NCBI RefSeq assembly: GCF_047302465.1
Contig: NZ_CP178621.1
Span: 1,302,001-1,366,000, forward strand
Direction: 5' to 3'
Origin: JACMRP01 sp047302465
GTDB taxonomy: Bacteria; Bdellovibrionota; Bdellovibrionia; Bdellovibrionales; Bdellovibrionaceae
DNA: 64,000 nt
Positions 8,842 to 17,449 of this stretch are shown here, in pieces. The notes under the pieces are model-generated. The model worked only from the letters and a program-made list of their open reading frames with translations, ran no database searches and was not told the DNA's origin. The translations under genes were made by a program, and so were the position numbers. Each line of letters opens with the position of its first letter. The first letter of the stretch is position 1.

Positions 8842-8963
8842 CAGAGTTAGGTTCTTTTGGGGCTAGCATAAGTATGAATACCGTATTTAGACTTCACGAA
8901 CACGCTCCGGGATATTAGCATGATCATGAGTTCCGATTTTAGCGACTTGTGATTGGAGAATTT

Positions 8964-9608
8964 ATGAGCCGTCTGCGCGTAGAGAGTTTTTCAGTGTCCT
9001 TGGATGGATTTGGAGCGGGTTTAAATCAAGATCTCGAGAATCCCCTGGGTGTTGGCGGTATGGCCGTTCATGAATGGTTTTTTCCAACACTCGTATTTAA
9101 TAAAATGATAGGCAAAACCGGTGGTACAACGGGGGTTGATAATCAATTTGCCTCGCGTGGATTTGACGGTATTGGTGCAAATATTATGGGCCGCAATATG
9201 TTTGGTCCTATCCGTGGTCCGTGGAAGGACGAAGATTGGAAGGGTTGGTGGGGCCCGAATCCTCCTTACCATTCACCAGTTTTTGTCCTGACTCATCACA
9301 AGCGCGAGCCCCTTGTAATGGAGGGCGGAACTACATTTTATTTTGTAACAGATGGGATTGAGTCCGCACTTAAGCAAGCGCAGAAGGCGGCGGGCGGAAA
9401 AGATATTCGCTTAAATGGCGGTGTCTCGGTGATTCGCCAATATCTAGCTAAAGGCTTGGTCGATTACATGCATCTGGCAGTTTCACCAAAACTGCTCGGT
9501 GCTGGAGAAAATCTTTTTGCCGGCCTAGATCTCGCAAAGCTAGGCTACGCAGTAAAACAAAGCGTCGCCGGAGAAAACGCGACTCATGTTATTATCGAAA
9601 AATCCTGA
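8964..9608 (+). CDS. dihydrofolate reductase family protein (RibD C-terminal-like)
   Basis: 214 residues. The ATG at 8964 is chosen because TTGGAGA lies just upstream; the GTG at 8949 would place that site inside the gene. The N-terminus has the DHFR-like SVSLDGF motif, followed by ANIMGRNMF, a VFVLTHHKRE strand and GGVSVIRQYLAKGLVDYMHLAVSPKLLGAGENLF, the usual C-terminal core of RibD-like reductases. Such proteins are NAD(P)H-dependent reductases of often unknown substrate. A strong terminator follows. Confidence 0.85.
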   Translation: MSRLRVESFSVSLDGFGAGLNQDLENPLGVGGMAVHEWFFPTLVFNKMIGKTGGTTGVDNQFASRGFDGIGANIMGRNMFGPIRGPWKDEDWKGWWGPNPPYHSPVFVLTHHKREPLVMEGGTTFYFVTDGIESALKQAQKAAGGKDIRLNGGVSVIRQYLAKGLVDYMHLAVSPKLLGAGENLFAGLDLAKLGYAVKQSVAGENATHVIIEKS

Positions 9609-9620
9609 TGGGTTGATGCA

Positions 9621-9653
9621 AAAAAAGCACTGATTCTTAGTCAGTGCTTTTTT
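9621..9653 (+). terminator. rho-independent terminator
   Basis: A-tract, stem GCACTGA / TCAGTGC with 7-base loop and a T-tract at the end. Because A and T tracts are both present it may also act for the convergent gene at 9693. Confidence 0.9.
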
Positions 9654-9692
9654 GATCGAACTTATTTTTAGAAACTAGTGGTTATGAGCAAC

Positions 9693-10037
9693 CTACTCTG
9701 CTTTTTCACATGAGTGAGGTTTGCCCTGAATCTCTGTGACTCCCAAAAATGAAAAACAAACGCCTTCATTGTTACTGCTAAATGGTTTTACAAGGCGAAC
9801 AAAATAAGCTTGAGATTCGCCAATTTCACCTTGTCGAATATTATCAATCGTATAGCCGGGATAGTCTTTGAAAACCGGATTAGAAAGCAGACTCTTGAAA
9901 TCTTTTGAAGCTTCAGAAAAATAATCATGATTAGCAGAAGATTGTTTTTTCTGGTTTCCGTTTTTAGCTGCGAGAGCCGCAGCCTGGCTAAAATTAAAAC
10001 CCACTAAAACCATGAAACTCATCAAAACTCTTGTCAT
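9693..10037 (-). CDS. small secreted protein of unknown function
   Basis: 114 residues with a signal peptide (MTRVLMSFMVLVGF, cleavage near QAAALA). AGGATAAA precedes the start. The mature part has two Cys (GVCFSF and PHSCEK) that could form one disulfide, and a central FVRLVKPF segment. No family recognised. Confidence 0.6.
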   Translation of the reverse strand: MTRVLMSFMVLVGFNFSQAAALAAKNGNQKKQSSANHDYFSEASKDFKSLLSNPVFKDYPGYTIDNIRQGEIGESQAYFVRLVKPFSSNNEGVCFSFLGVTEIQGKPHSCEKAE

Positions 10038-10163
10038 ATTTTATCCTCGTTTTCCACTCATTAGAAAAACATTTTTTCAATGGTACAAAAACGCCCAGTA
10101 GCAAGCAACTCAATGTTTTCAATACATCGCACGGTCAGGTTCCTTCAGGTCTAGCATCCATAT

Positions 10164-11141
10164 CTACATATAATCACCTTTATACGCATTATGTACCCGG
10201 CATAATAGCTGAATATTGGCATACTCAGGCCCGCCACCTCGGCTATAGGCCTTAATATGATCGAACTGCATTTGAAATTTTGAAGAGCATCTCTCGCCAG
10301 ATTTGTGAACATACTCGCACTGATGATCGGCTCTTTTTAAAATGGTCTTTTTCACCTTTCTGGAAATGTATCTAGAATTCCTATCCGCGAAGCTTTGCGT
10401 TGAAAACTTTGCTTTTGATATGAGTTTCGAATTTGGGTCTGATGGGCACAGCGGGCTACTTCCAAAGGCAGGCTTTTTATTTTTAGTCTCTTCTTTAATA
10501 TGAACACCTTTTTTCTTTTCCAAAGACTCAATGGCGGAAGTAAGCGCTAGGTCTAAAACCTCACCGAGGCTTGGGTTTACATCTTGATGTGAAATTAAAG
10601 ATTTTAAGCGTTCTATCTTTTCTAGGATTTCTTTATGGGTTGTTACTTGAATTTGTACATGCTCAGAATCCAAATAGCGCACTTGATCACTCGGAAGCTC
10701 CATCACAGGATTTCTTTCAGCTAAGATTTGTTTGGCCTCTTTGGTTGAAGTGTTTTTAAGACAAGCCACAAGTTCTCTTTTTTCCTCAGTAGTGACTTTT
10801 TCTTGAGTCTTCTTTTCCTGATTACGAATATAGGTTTGCGCCAAAGAGAGATGAGTCAGATTAAGCTCTCCGGATTGAAGAGCCTCGGTAACTTCAGGAA
10901 CGTCCTTCATAATTCTCAAAACCGAGATCCGGCTATAAGCGATCGATTCACTATATTTGAAATGCTTCACCAAGCATTCAAAAAGGCTTGTATAGCCCAT
11001 CGGAATAAAAAGCTTACGATCCTGGATTTCTTGCAGGTGAGTGATGAGGCACTCGACAAGCTCCCTCTCGCGTCTCACCAAATATTCAGTGCGTTCAATT
11101 AATTGGGAATCGGTGAGGGATTTAATTTCGTAAGCTTTCAT
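10164..11141 (-). CDS. HNH endonuclease domain protein, Bdellovibrio-type family
   Basis: 325 residues. The N-terminal about 180 residues are helical and charged (SLTDSQLIERTEYLVRRE), the form seen in a family repeated in Bdellovibrio genomes. The C-terminus carries an HNH domain: CEY...ERC, then FQMQFDHIKAYSRGG, YANIQLLCRVHN. Family members are candidates for metal-dependent nucleases; the catalytic His (FDHI) and the Asn and His of the motif are present. No methyltransferase or transposase neighbours. A 27-base piece of its coding sequence is repeated in inverted orientation beside the cpaF-like gene. Confidence 0.82.
   Translation of the reverse strand: MKAYEIKSLTDSQLIERTEYLVRRERELVECLITHLQEIQDRKLFIPMGYTSLFECLVKHFKYSESIAYSRISVLRIMKDVPEVTEALQSGELNLTHLSLAQTYIRNQEKKTQEKVTTEEKRELVACLKNTSTKEAKQILAERNPVMELPSDQVRYLDSEHVQIQVTTHKEILEKIERLKSLISHQDVNPSLGEVLDLALTSAIESLEKKKGVHIKEETKNKKPAFGSSPLCPSDPNSKLISKAKFSTQSFADRNSRYISRKVKKTILKRADHQCEYVHKSGERCSSKFQMQFDHIKAYSRGGGPEYANIQLLCRVHNAYKGDYM
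10376..10402. repeat. 27-base sequence shared with 11403-11429, copy inside HNH gene
   Basis: Exact reverse-complement match to 11403-11429. Here it encodes TQSFADRN of the HNH protein just before the HNH domain. Similarity continues about 8 bases further on one side with a one-base indel. Confidence 0.85.
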
Positions 11142-11402
11142 GGAAAGTCTCCTATGATGGTTTCAAAGGAAACATAACATGGGTTTTTGAAATCAAATTT
11201 CTCTCTCTGAAATCGCTTATAAGAGGCCTATAAAAATAAAACGAAGCGGGGTGAGAGCATGGAGCAAATCGGTTAATAGGGGAGCTCTAGAGACATATAG
11301 AGCGTATTCAGCAGACGCTCAGAAACTTAAAAACACCGAGAGAAAATTCACACAAAACACCTGTCAAAAGCTTTTTCATATATTCACAATCCGAACGTTT
11401 TC

Positions 11403-11429
11403 CAACGCAAAGCTTCGCGGATAGGAATT
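11403..11429. repeat. 27-base HNH-gene fragment abutting the cpaF-like stop codon
   Basis: Exact inverted match to 10376-10402. Read on the + strand it gives the same TQSFADRN frame as the HNH gene, so it looks like a remnant of a paralogous copy. Its last base is the last base of the cpaF-like stop codon. Confidence 0.8.
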
Positions 11430-12553
11430 TACGTCAGGCGGACTTTCTTCTCAGGTTCAAAGATTTCAGGTTTTAGGTTCAGATTTTCATCGCGGTTTTC
11501 AGTTACAAAGCGGGGGACTGCGCCGGTTGAAACTAAGCCCTTACCAGTTTCGAATTTAAAGATCTCGCGGGTTAGGTAGGCATCTTTGTCGCGGCCATAG
11601 ACTTCGAGGATTTCCATCACCTGGCGTTTGCCATCAAAGGCGCGATCGACTTGAACGATGAAGTGAATCGTATTTGCGATATCCATCTGAATCATCGCAA
11701 GTGGAGCTTCGATCCCAGAGCGTAGAACCATGGATTCAAGGCGACGTAAAGCATCGTGGGCCGAGTTCGCATGCACCGTTGTCAGGCTGCCTTCGTGACC
11801 CGTATTCATGGCCATCAGCATATCCATGGCTTCAGAACCACGGCACTCGCCAACCACGATACGGTCGGGGCGCATACGAAGGGCGTTCTTTAAAAGATTT
11901 TCCATCGTAATTGCAGGCTCGGAACCCGCTGCAGGTTTTGTTTCCATACGCACGATGTTTTTAACACTCAGTTTAAGCTCTGCGGTGTCTTCCAAAGTCA
12001 CGACACGTTCATGATCGGCGATGAAAGAGCTCAAAACATTCAGCAGGGTTGTCTTACCAGAGCCCGTACCGCCGCTGATGACGATATTTTGTTTTGCATA
12101 AACGGCACGGTTTAAAAAGAAAACCGCTTTGCCGTCGATAGAGCCACGATTAATCAAATCTTGGTAACTCAAAACGCTGTCAGAGGCTTTACGAATCGTG
12201 ATGCTTGGGCCTTCGAGTGATACCGGCGGTACGACCAAGTTCAAACGCGAACCATCTGGAAGACGGGCATCGATGTATGGAAAACGACGATTCAGTTCTT
12301 TACCTACGGCAACTGCCAATGCACGTACAAGACGCATCAGAGCTTCAGCGTTTGTAAAATGATGTTCGGCCTCGACGATTTTACCGTTTCGCTCGATGAA
12401 GATTTTATCCCAACGGTTCACCATGATTTCCGAAACGGTTTTGTCGTTTAGGAAAACTTTGATGGGACCTGCTTCTGATTTCCAATCAGAGTTTACGATC
12501 TCGATAGTGGCGTTGTTTCCGAAATTATTTTGGTTATTTGCATCGTCTTTCAT
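11429..12553 (-). CDS. CpaF/TadA-type secretion ATPase, orphan
   Basis: 374 residues from ATG 12553 (the ATG follows a GTG directly; the RBS does not settle the choice). The GSPII_E/VirB11-like ATPase is clear: N-terminal domain with VSEIMVNRWDKIFIERNGK, then Walker A GGTGSGKTT, the Asp box VTLEDTAEL, Walker B RIVVGECRGSEA, and the His box TTVHANSAHDALRRLE. CpaF family ATPases power Tad/Flp pilus assembly or other secretion. No pilin, TadB/TadC or secretin gene adjoins it, so it either serves a system elsewhere or a different machine. The 3' end carries the HNH-derived 27-base fragment. Confidence 0.88.
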   Translation of the reverse strand: MKDDANNQNNFGNNATIEIVNSDWKSEAGPIKVFLNDKTVSEIMVNRWDKIFIERNGKIVEAEHHFTNAEALMRLVRALAVAVGKELNRRFPYIDARLPDGSRLNLVVPPVSLEGPSITIRKASDSVLSYQDLINRGSIDGKAVFFLNRAVYAKQNIVISGGTGSGKTTLLNVLSSFIADHERVVTLEDTAELKLSVKNIVRMETKPAAGSEPAITMENLLKNALRMRPDRIVVGECRGSEAMDMLMAMNTGHEGSLTTVHANSAHDALRRLESMVLRSGIEAPLAMIQMDIANTIHFIVQVDRAFDGKRQVMEILEVYGRDKDAYLTREIFKFETGKGLVSTGAVPRFVTENRDENLNLKPEIFEPEKKVRLT

Positions 12554-12676
12554 CACCTAAAAAATCGGTATTTATAGGCGACTTCTTTATAGAATTTTGA
12601 GGCAACTCCTGACTATGGAATCACTTTGGAGTCCGGTTTTGAGTATATCCTGAAACAGGACAGGACCAAGATCTGA

Positions 12677-13558
12677 CTACAGTCTGGCAGAGGCAAATTC
12701 CATAAAGGCTTTGGTCTTAGCTGGAATGTCTTTTTGCGCCGGCGTCAGCAGGTGAACGGGAATCGCTCCCGAGGTCCAACCTTTAAGGATATGCACAAGC
12801 TTTCCACTCTGAAGAGCGTCTCTGCAAAGAAATTCTGGAATTAGCGAGGCACCTCTTCCATACAAAGCAAAGTGATAAAGTAGTTCCGGAGAATTTGCTT
12901 CGACACTGCCGTTTGCTTTGATGCGTATATCTTGTTTGTCTTTCACAAGACGCCAGCGATTTTTTTGACCGACGTTGAAGTTTAAGCACGGCACTTGTTC
13001 TAAGTGCTCAGGTTTTGTGATGGCAGGATTTTTTTCAAGAAACCCGGGGCTTGCAACCACGATCGACGAAATACTTGAAAGGCGTTTTGACTTCATCGAA
13101 GCGTCTTTGAGCGTGCCAATACGAATCGCAACATCGATGGATTCTTTGACTAAGTCCAAGTAGGCGCCCGATAGCACTAATTCGATTTTAATTTTAGGAT
13201 GCTTTTTTAAAAACTCTTCCAAAAGCGGAGCCAAGATCATTTTTGCATAATCTTCCGGAGCTGTCAGGCGCAGCACGCCACTCAGTTCTACGGAGTGACT
13301 TGTCATCGCATTGTTCGCGTTTTCAAGATCCTGAATGAGGGGTGCGCAACGTTGATAATAATCCTTGCCGGTTTCGGTGAGCTGCATTTGTCTTGTTGTG
13401 CGATAAATTAATTGAGTGCCGAGAGCTTTTTCTAGCGCAGCCAGTCGGCGGCTGATCCTGGACTTAGGTTGTTTTAATTGCTCCGCAGCCTTCGTAAAAC
13501 TTCCGCTGTCGACAACTTTAACGAAAGTAAGGATTTGATTCAGGTCAATATCGGTCAT
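12677..13558 (-). CDS. LysR-family transcriptional regulator
   Basis: 293 residues, AAGGATC before the ATG. The N-terminal winged HTH is standard: ILTFVKVVDSGSFTKAAEQLKQPKSRISRRLAALEKALG. The effector domain follows, with DVAIRIGTLKD and GASLIPEFL. It is divergent from the YceI gene, the usual arrangement for a LysR protein controlling the neighbouring yceI-dioxygenase pair. Effector unknown. Confidence 0.92.
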   Translation of the reverse strand: MTDIDLNQILTFVKVVDSGSFTKAAEQLKQPKSRISRRLAALEKALGTQLIYRTTRQMQLTETGKDYYQRCAPLIQDLENANNAMTSHSVELSGVLRLTAPEDYAKMILAPLLEEFLKKHPKIKIELVLSGAYLDLVKESIDVAIRIGTLKDASMKSKRLSSISSIVVASPGFLEKNPAITKPEHLEQVPCLNFNVGQKNRWRLVKDKQDIRIKANGSVEANSPELLYHFALYGRGASLIPEFLCRDALQSGKLVHILKGWTSGAIPVHLLTPAQKDIPAKTKAFMEFASARL

Positions 13559-13681
13559 TTTGAGATCCTTTTGATTGTTGCACCTGTGGAACAGTATATC
13601 TTGATTCTGTCTCCTGCCGCAACGATATAAATCGGCCTAAGCTGGATCCATCAACAACATCCACTACTAGGAGGATATACA

Positions 13682-14287
13682 ATGAAACTCATGACTACTT
13701 TACTAGCTCCAGCACTTTTGCTTTCACAAATTGCTTTGGCAGATACAAAAGTTCCAGAGGGAACTTACAAAATCGACGTTGCTCACTCGAAGGTGGGTTT
13801 TGAAGTGTCTCACTTGGTCGTTGCCACTGTCGAGGGGAAATTCTCGGATTTTGAAGGCACTTTCGTGATCGATCCAAAGCTTGATAAGTCCACCATTGAT
13901 GTAAACATTAAATCGACATCGGTGAACACCGACAATAAAGATCGTGATGACCACTTAAGAAGTCCTGACTTCTTTGATTCAAAAAAATATGAGAAGCTAA
14001 CCTTTAAGAGTAAGAAAATCACAGGCACGCCTGAGAACTTAAAAGTCTCTGGTGATCTAACCATTCGTGGTGTCACGAAACCTGTGACTTTGGATGCGAA
14101 GTACACTGGCAGCGTGAAAGATCCATGGGGTAACGAGCGCGTGGCTTTCAGAGCTTCCACAAAAATCAACCGCAAAGACTTCGGATTGTCTTGGCATAAA
14201 GCGGTTGAAGTCGGCCCTGTAGTGGGTGACGAAGTGACTCTTGATTTAAGAGTCGAAGCGATTAAAGAAAAAGTCGCTAAGAAGTAA
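13682..14287 (+). CDS. YceI-family periplasmic protein
   Basis: 201 residues with signal peptide (cleavage near ALA-DT) and AGGAGG before the ATG. YceI features: YKIDVAHSKVGFEVSHL, the DNKDRDDHLRSPDFF motif, ISGDLTIRGVTKPVTL-type segment, and a terminal EVTLDLRVEAIK. YceI proteins are lipocalin-like barrels that bind polyisoprenoid lipids in the periplasm. Followed 29 bases on by the dioxygenase gene, likely the same transcript. Confidence 0.93.
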   Translation: MKLMTTLLAPALLLSQIALADTKVPEGTYKIDVAHSKVGFEVSHLVVATVEGKFSDFEGTFVIDPKLDKSTIDVNIKSTSVNTDNKDRDDHLRSPDFFDSKKYEKLTFKSKKITGTPENLKVSGDLTIRGVTKPVTLDAKYTGSVKDPWGNERVAFRASTKINRKDFGLSWHKAVEVGPVVGDEVTLDLRVEAIKEKVAKK

Positions 14288-14316
14288 TAATAGTATCGAA
14301 TGAATAGGAGGCTTTA

Positions 14317-15105
14317 ATGACTAACACAAATGTACTGACTCGAATGCCTGTGCTTTTTGTAGGTCATGGATCTCCGATGAATGCGATTGAAAAAACTGTG
14401 TTCGGAGATCAATTATCAGTCCTGGGATCTCAACTTTCCCGCCCCAAGGCAATTCTGATGATCTCTGCCCACTGGCAGACCGCGGGCACCCACGTGGTGA
14501 CCGCGGATCCGCCAAAAACGATCCATGACTTTTATGGTTTTCCAGAAAAGCTTTTTAAAACCGAGTACCCGGCAGCGGGTGCGCCCGAGCTTGCAAAACG
14601 CATTGTCGAACTTGCGCCAGAAGTGAAGCCCACAAAATCTTGGGGGCTTGATCATGGGGCATGGTCCGTTCTTCTGCATTTGTTCCCGAAGGCGGATATT
14701 CCAGTTTTGCAATTAAGCTTGAATGAACATTTCACTCCGATTGAACACTATTCTTTTGCGCAGAAATTAAAAGTTCTTCGTGATGAAGGTGTGTTGATTA
14801 TCGGTAGCGGCAACATCGTTCATAACTTGCGCGCGGTGAAGTGGCATGGTGGTGATGAACCGTATCCTTGGGCCCAAAGTTTTGATGAGGGCATTAAGAA
14901 TGCTCTTGTTGAGAGGGACTTTGAAAAGGTCATCGATTATAAAGCTCATTTTGGTGACGAAGCTATTATGTCAGCGCCAACGCCGGAACACTATTTGCCC
15001 CTCCTTTATACTTTTGGGGTCAGTGATAAAGCGGACCGTTTAAGCTTTCCGGTAGAAGGTTTTCAGATGGCGGCCATTTCTATGAGGACCGCACTCTGGG
15101 CGTAA
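14317..15105 (+). CDS. LigB-type extradiol dioxygenase (4,5-DOPA dioxygenase-like)
   Basis: 262 residues, start fixed by AGGAGG. Metal ligands of the LigB/DODA family are visible: GHGSPMNA, ISAHWQ, GLDHGAWSVL, and a late His in GNIVHNLR. E. coli YgiD and plant DODA open the ring of L-DOPA-like catechols; here the substrate is not known. Cotranscribed with yceI and probably controlled by the divergent LysR gene. Confidence 0.9.
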   Translation: MTNTNVLTRMPVLFVGHGSPMNAIEKTVFGDQLSVLGSQLSRPKAILMISAHWQTAGTHVVTADPPKTIHDFYGFPEKLFKTEYPAAGAPELAKRIVELAPEVKPTKSWGLDHGAWSVLLHLFPKADIPVLQLSLNEHFTPIEHYSFAQKLKVLRDEGVLIIGSGNIVHNLRAVKWHGGDEPYPWAQSFDEGIKNALVERDFEKVIDYKAHFGDEAIMSAPTPEHYLPLLYTFGVSDKADRLSFPVEGFQMAAISMRTALWA

Positions 15106-15111
15106 TTTGAG

Positions 15112-15134
15112 GGTGTTAAAACTGTTTGAACACC
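15112..15134. terminator. near-perfect palindrome after the dioxygenase gene
   Basis: GGTGTT ... AACACC with inner AAAC/GTTT arms around a single central base; only one non-pairing position besides the centre. No T-tract follows, so a terminator role is uncertain and a protein-binding site is possible. Confidence 0.4.
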
Positions 15135-15265
15135 TGTCGAACTTTTGAGGGCGAGACCTCTTCTATTTGCTTCCCACACTGGTACGAAGTTTGAAATAGA
15201 GACTTAGTACCTACTTGGGGGAGGAGGTACCTAGGAGAACACGGACCCTAACTTTCATACATAGC

Positions 15266-16663
15266 TTAATTGTACCCAAATAATTTTTTGGTACGAATAA
15301 GATCCCGGACCCCAGTTGGAACTAGAGTCTCCCACTGGGGATCTTTTTTTAGAATCATCTGATGCACTTGATCTGAGTGCGTGTACACCTCAGTCTCATC
15401 ACAACCAGCGATATCACAAACTTGATTGCTCTCTTTGAAGTGAGAATACAAATGCTTTACTGACGGAGTCGGGAAGAAGCTCTTCGCCGTCATGCAAGTC
15501 ATGTCTGTCTTGTGTGGGTAAACGTAAAGCTTGGTCTTTGCATCCAAAAGTTTACCAAGGCCTTCCAAGATACCACCTGATAAATCTTTGTAGCGACTTT
15601 CATCAAAGACGCGCTCTAGGTGAGAGGCGCCAACGACGATTGCCATAGGCTCTTGGGTGTATTGACGGAAGTAAGTCTTAAGCGGGTAGAAGTAATAGAA
15701 ATTAGAAACCAATACATGCTGCCCCAGGCTGCACAAAGTTTCGATACGATCTAAGAAGTCTTTGTCGTTCACTTCGCCTTCGGTCAGAAGGTTTCTCATG
15801 GTGAGTTCCATGATGGAAAGACACTGTTCGTCTTTTAGTTGGAAGTCTTTTTTGAAGTGATTCAGGCCCTTGCTAAGAACATCTAAGTGAGTTTTCGTCA
15901 CAGGTCTGTAAGTGCCACGTTGAAGAAGAACAGCTTTTTTGTAAACCGTATCTGGGACATGCAGGATTTCTTTTTGCGGGCCAAAGAGCACGGCTTCAGC
16001 CAAACCACGACGGACCAATTCTAAATTCGTCAGATGAGGATTTAAGTGCTTCAAGTCCTCGCCTTGAAAGTGCAGAACGTCGATGATGATCTGACCTTCT
16101 TTAAGGTTATCCACCAAGCAAGAAATCAAATCTTCATAGTCTTCAGTGTGATGAAAAGCCGCGTCCACCAAGTTAACACCCAAGATGCCAAGGGCCTCTT
16201 GCTGCTGCAAACGATGACGGTCTTGCATACGAACGTGAAGGATAATGTCGTTATAAGCGCCTTGCGGATTTTTCTGAAAGCGAACGCCCATCCAGCCATG
16301 GCAATATTTTTTGTCATTCGCAGAGCCTGTCGCAACAGTATTTGCAAATGCAAAGAAGCGAGTATCCGTGCCGCGTTTTTTACTGAGGCGCTCAACAAGC
16401 AAAGTGAACTCATGAGTCAGCATTTTCTCAAGACGTGACTCGCACACGTAACGGCCGGTTTTTTCACGACCATAGATTTCATCACTGAAGGTCATGTCGT
16501 AAGCGGAAATAGTTTTTGCGACAGTTTGCGAAGCTTTACCAGCGAGGAAGAAGTGGCGGGCAACCTCTTGACCTGCGCCAATTTCGGCGAAGGTTCCGTA
16601 AATGGAAGTGTTGAGGTTGATACGATGAGCCTTATTCAGAGTGGACATGGTGGTTTCACTCAT
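15266..16663 (-). CDS. conserved protein of unknown function, coupled to DUF502 gene
   Basis: 465 residues, soluble, no signal peptide. The N-terminus (NTSIYGTFAEIGAGQEVARHFF) and segments such as AYDMTFSDEIYG, GWMGVRFQ, HVRMQDRHRLQQQEALGILGVN and QRGTYRPVT belong to a widely distributed family with no settled function that I recall being annotated inconsistently. Its ATG overlaps the TGA of the upstream DUF502 gene (ATGA), which implies translational coupling and a shared role near the membrane. Confidence 0.8.
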   Translation of the reverse strand: MSETTMSTLNKAHRINLNTSIYGTFAEIGAGQEVARHFFLAGKASQTVAKTISAYDMTFSDEIYGREKTGRYVCESRLEKMLTHEFTLLVERLSKKRGTDTRFFAFANTVATGSANDKKYCHGWMGVRFQKNPQGAYNDIILHVRMQDRHRLQQQEALGILGVNLVDAAFHHTEDYEDLISCLVDNLKEGQIIIDVLHFQGEDLKHLNPHLTNLELVRRGLAEAVLFGPQKEILHVPDTVYKKAVLLQRGTYRPVTKTHLDVLSKGLNHFKKDFQLKDEQCLSIMELTMRNLLTEGEVNDKDFLDRIETLCSLGQHVLVSNFYYFYPLKTYFRQYTQEPMAIVVGASHLERVFDESRYKDLSGGILEGLGKLLDAKTKLYVYPHKTDMTCMTAKSFFPTPSVKHLYSHFKESNQVCDIAGCDETEVYTHSDQVHQMILKKDPQWETLVPTGVRDLIRTKKLFGYN

Positions 16664-17280
16664 GGATGGCCTTCTCCTTCGTTTTTGCCGCCGGCTTTCA
16701 CCCAGCCTGTGATGGCAAGGCTCATAGCTTTTTCGGCTGGCATGTCGATCTCGGTGATTTTTGAACGGTGAACTAGCAAGGTGTAACCACCCAATCCGTA
16801 ACTGAACGGGATAAAGACCGCGACACGGTCGGTAAAGTGATTGCCGAGTCCCAAATCGCTAAAGTTATCACGGGTGATAAGCCCCAAAGCTTTGATGTCG
16901 CCATTGCCGATCTCGACAAGTACGACGCTCTTAAGATCTTTCGAGCCTTTTTGCGAGAATAAGTTCATCAAGTCTTTAAGCGGAGAGTAAATCGCCTTAA
17001 TAAACGGCACCTTCATCAGCTGGCGCTCAAGGTTGCCAAAGAAGCTTGCGGTCAGGAGGTTGTTCAGCAAAAGCCCTAACATGAAAATAAAGACTGTCGT
17101 CAGCAAAAAGCCCAAACCTGGGACATAAAGACTTGGGAAAAATCTTTGGATTGTAGTTCCAAGCATGCTCTCCATGATCACGATCCCCGCATAGAGGATG
17201 TAGATGGTCACGGCGATGGGAAGGAAGGTGAAAAGGCCTCTAAGAAATATCTGACGGAATGCTTTGAACGACTGATTCAT
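16660..17280 (-). CDS. DUF502-family membrane protein
   Basis: 206 residues. Two hydrophobic segments near the N-terminus (LFTFLPIAVTIYILYAGIVI and GLGFLLTTVFIFMLGLLLNN) enclose a short loop, and a soluble domain follows with LMKVPFIKAIYSPLKDL, VVLVEIGNGDIKALGLIT, and IPFSYGLGGYTLLVHRSKI, all standard for DUF502. Function unknown. First gene of a two-gene operon with the 465-residue protein downstream. Confidence 0.9.
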   Translation of the reverse strand: MNQSFKAFRQIFLRGLFTFLPIAVTIYILYAGIVIMESMLGTTIQRFFPSLYVPGLGFLLTTVFIFMLGLLLNNLLTASFFGNLERQLMKVPFIKAIYSPLKDLMNLFSQKGSKDLKSVVLVEIGNGDIKALGLITRDNFSDLGLGNHFTDRVAVFIPFSYGLGGYTLLVHRSKITEIDMPAEKAMSLAITGWVKAGGKNEGEGHP

Positions 17281-17449
17281 ATTGAGGCTATTCTATTGGA
17301 ATCTCATTCTGAAAACCAGCTCAAAGCGAATCTGTGTGACCCCGTCTAAACATTTTAAGATTTTTTAAGTCTTCCCGTTCTGAGACGTGGCCAAACCTAA
17401 ACCTTTCAGGACCATTGTCCGATAAATACTCATCATCAAGGGAGCATGA

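Noticed and set aside
10164..11141. HNH gene as part of a restriction-modification or transposon unit
   Set aside because: No methyltransferase, transposase, or terminal inverted repeats nearby; only the 27-base fragment was found.
12677..15105. LysR-yceI-dioxygenase cluster as something novel
   Set aside because: A common bacterial gene set with ordinary motifs.
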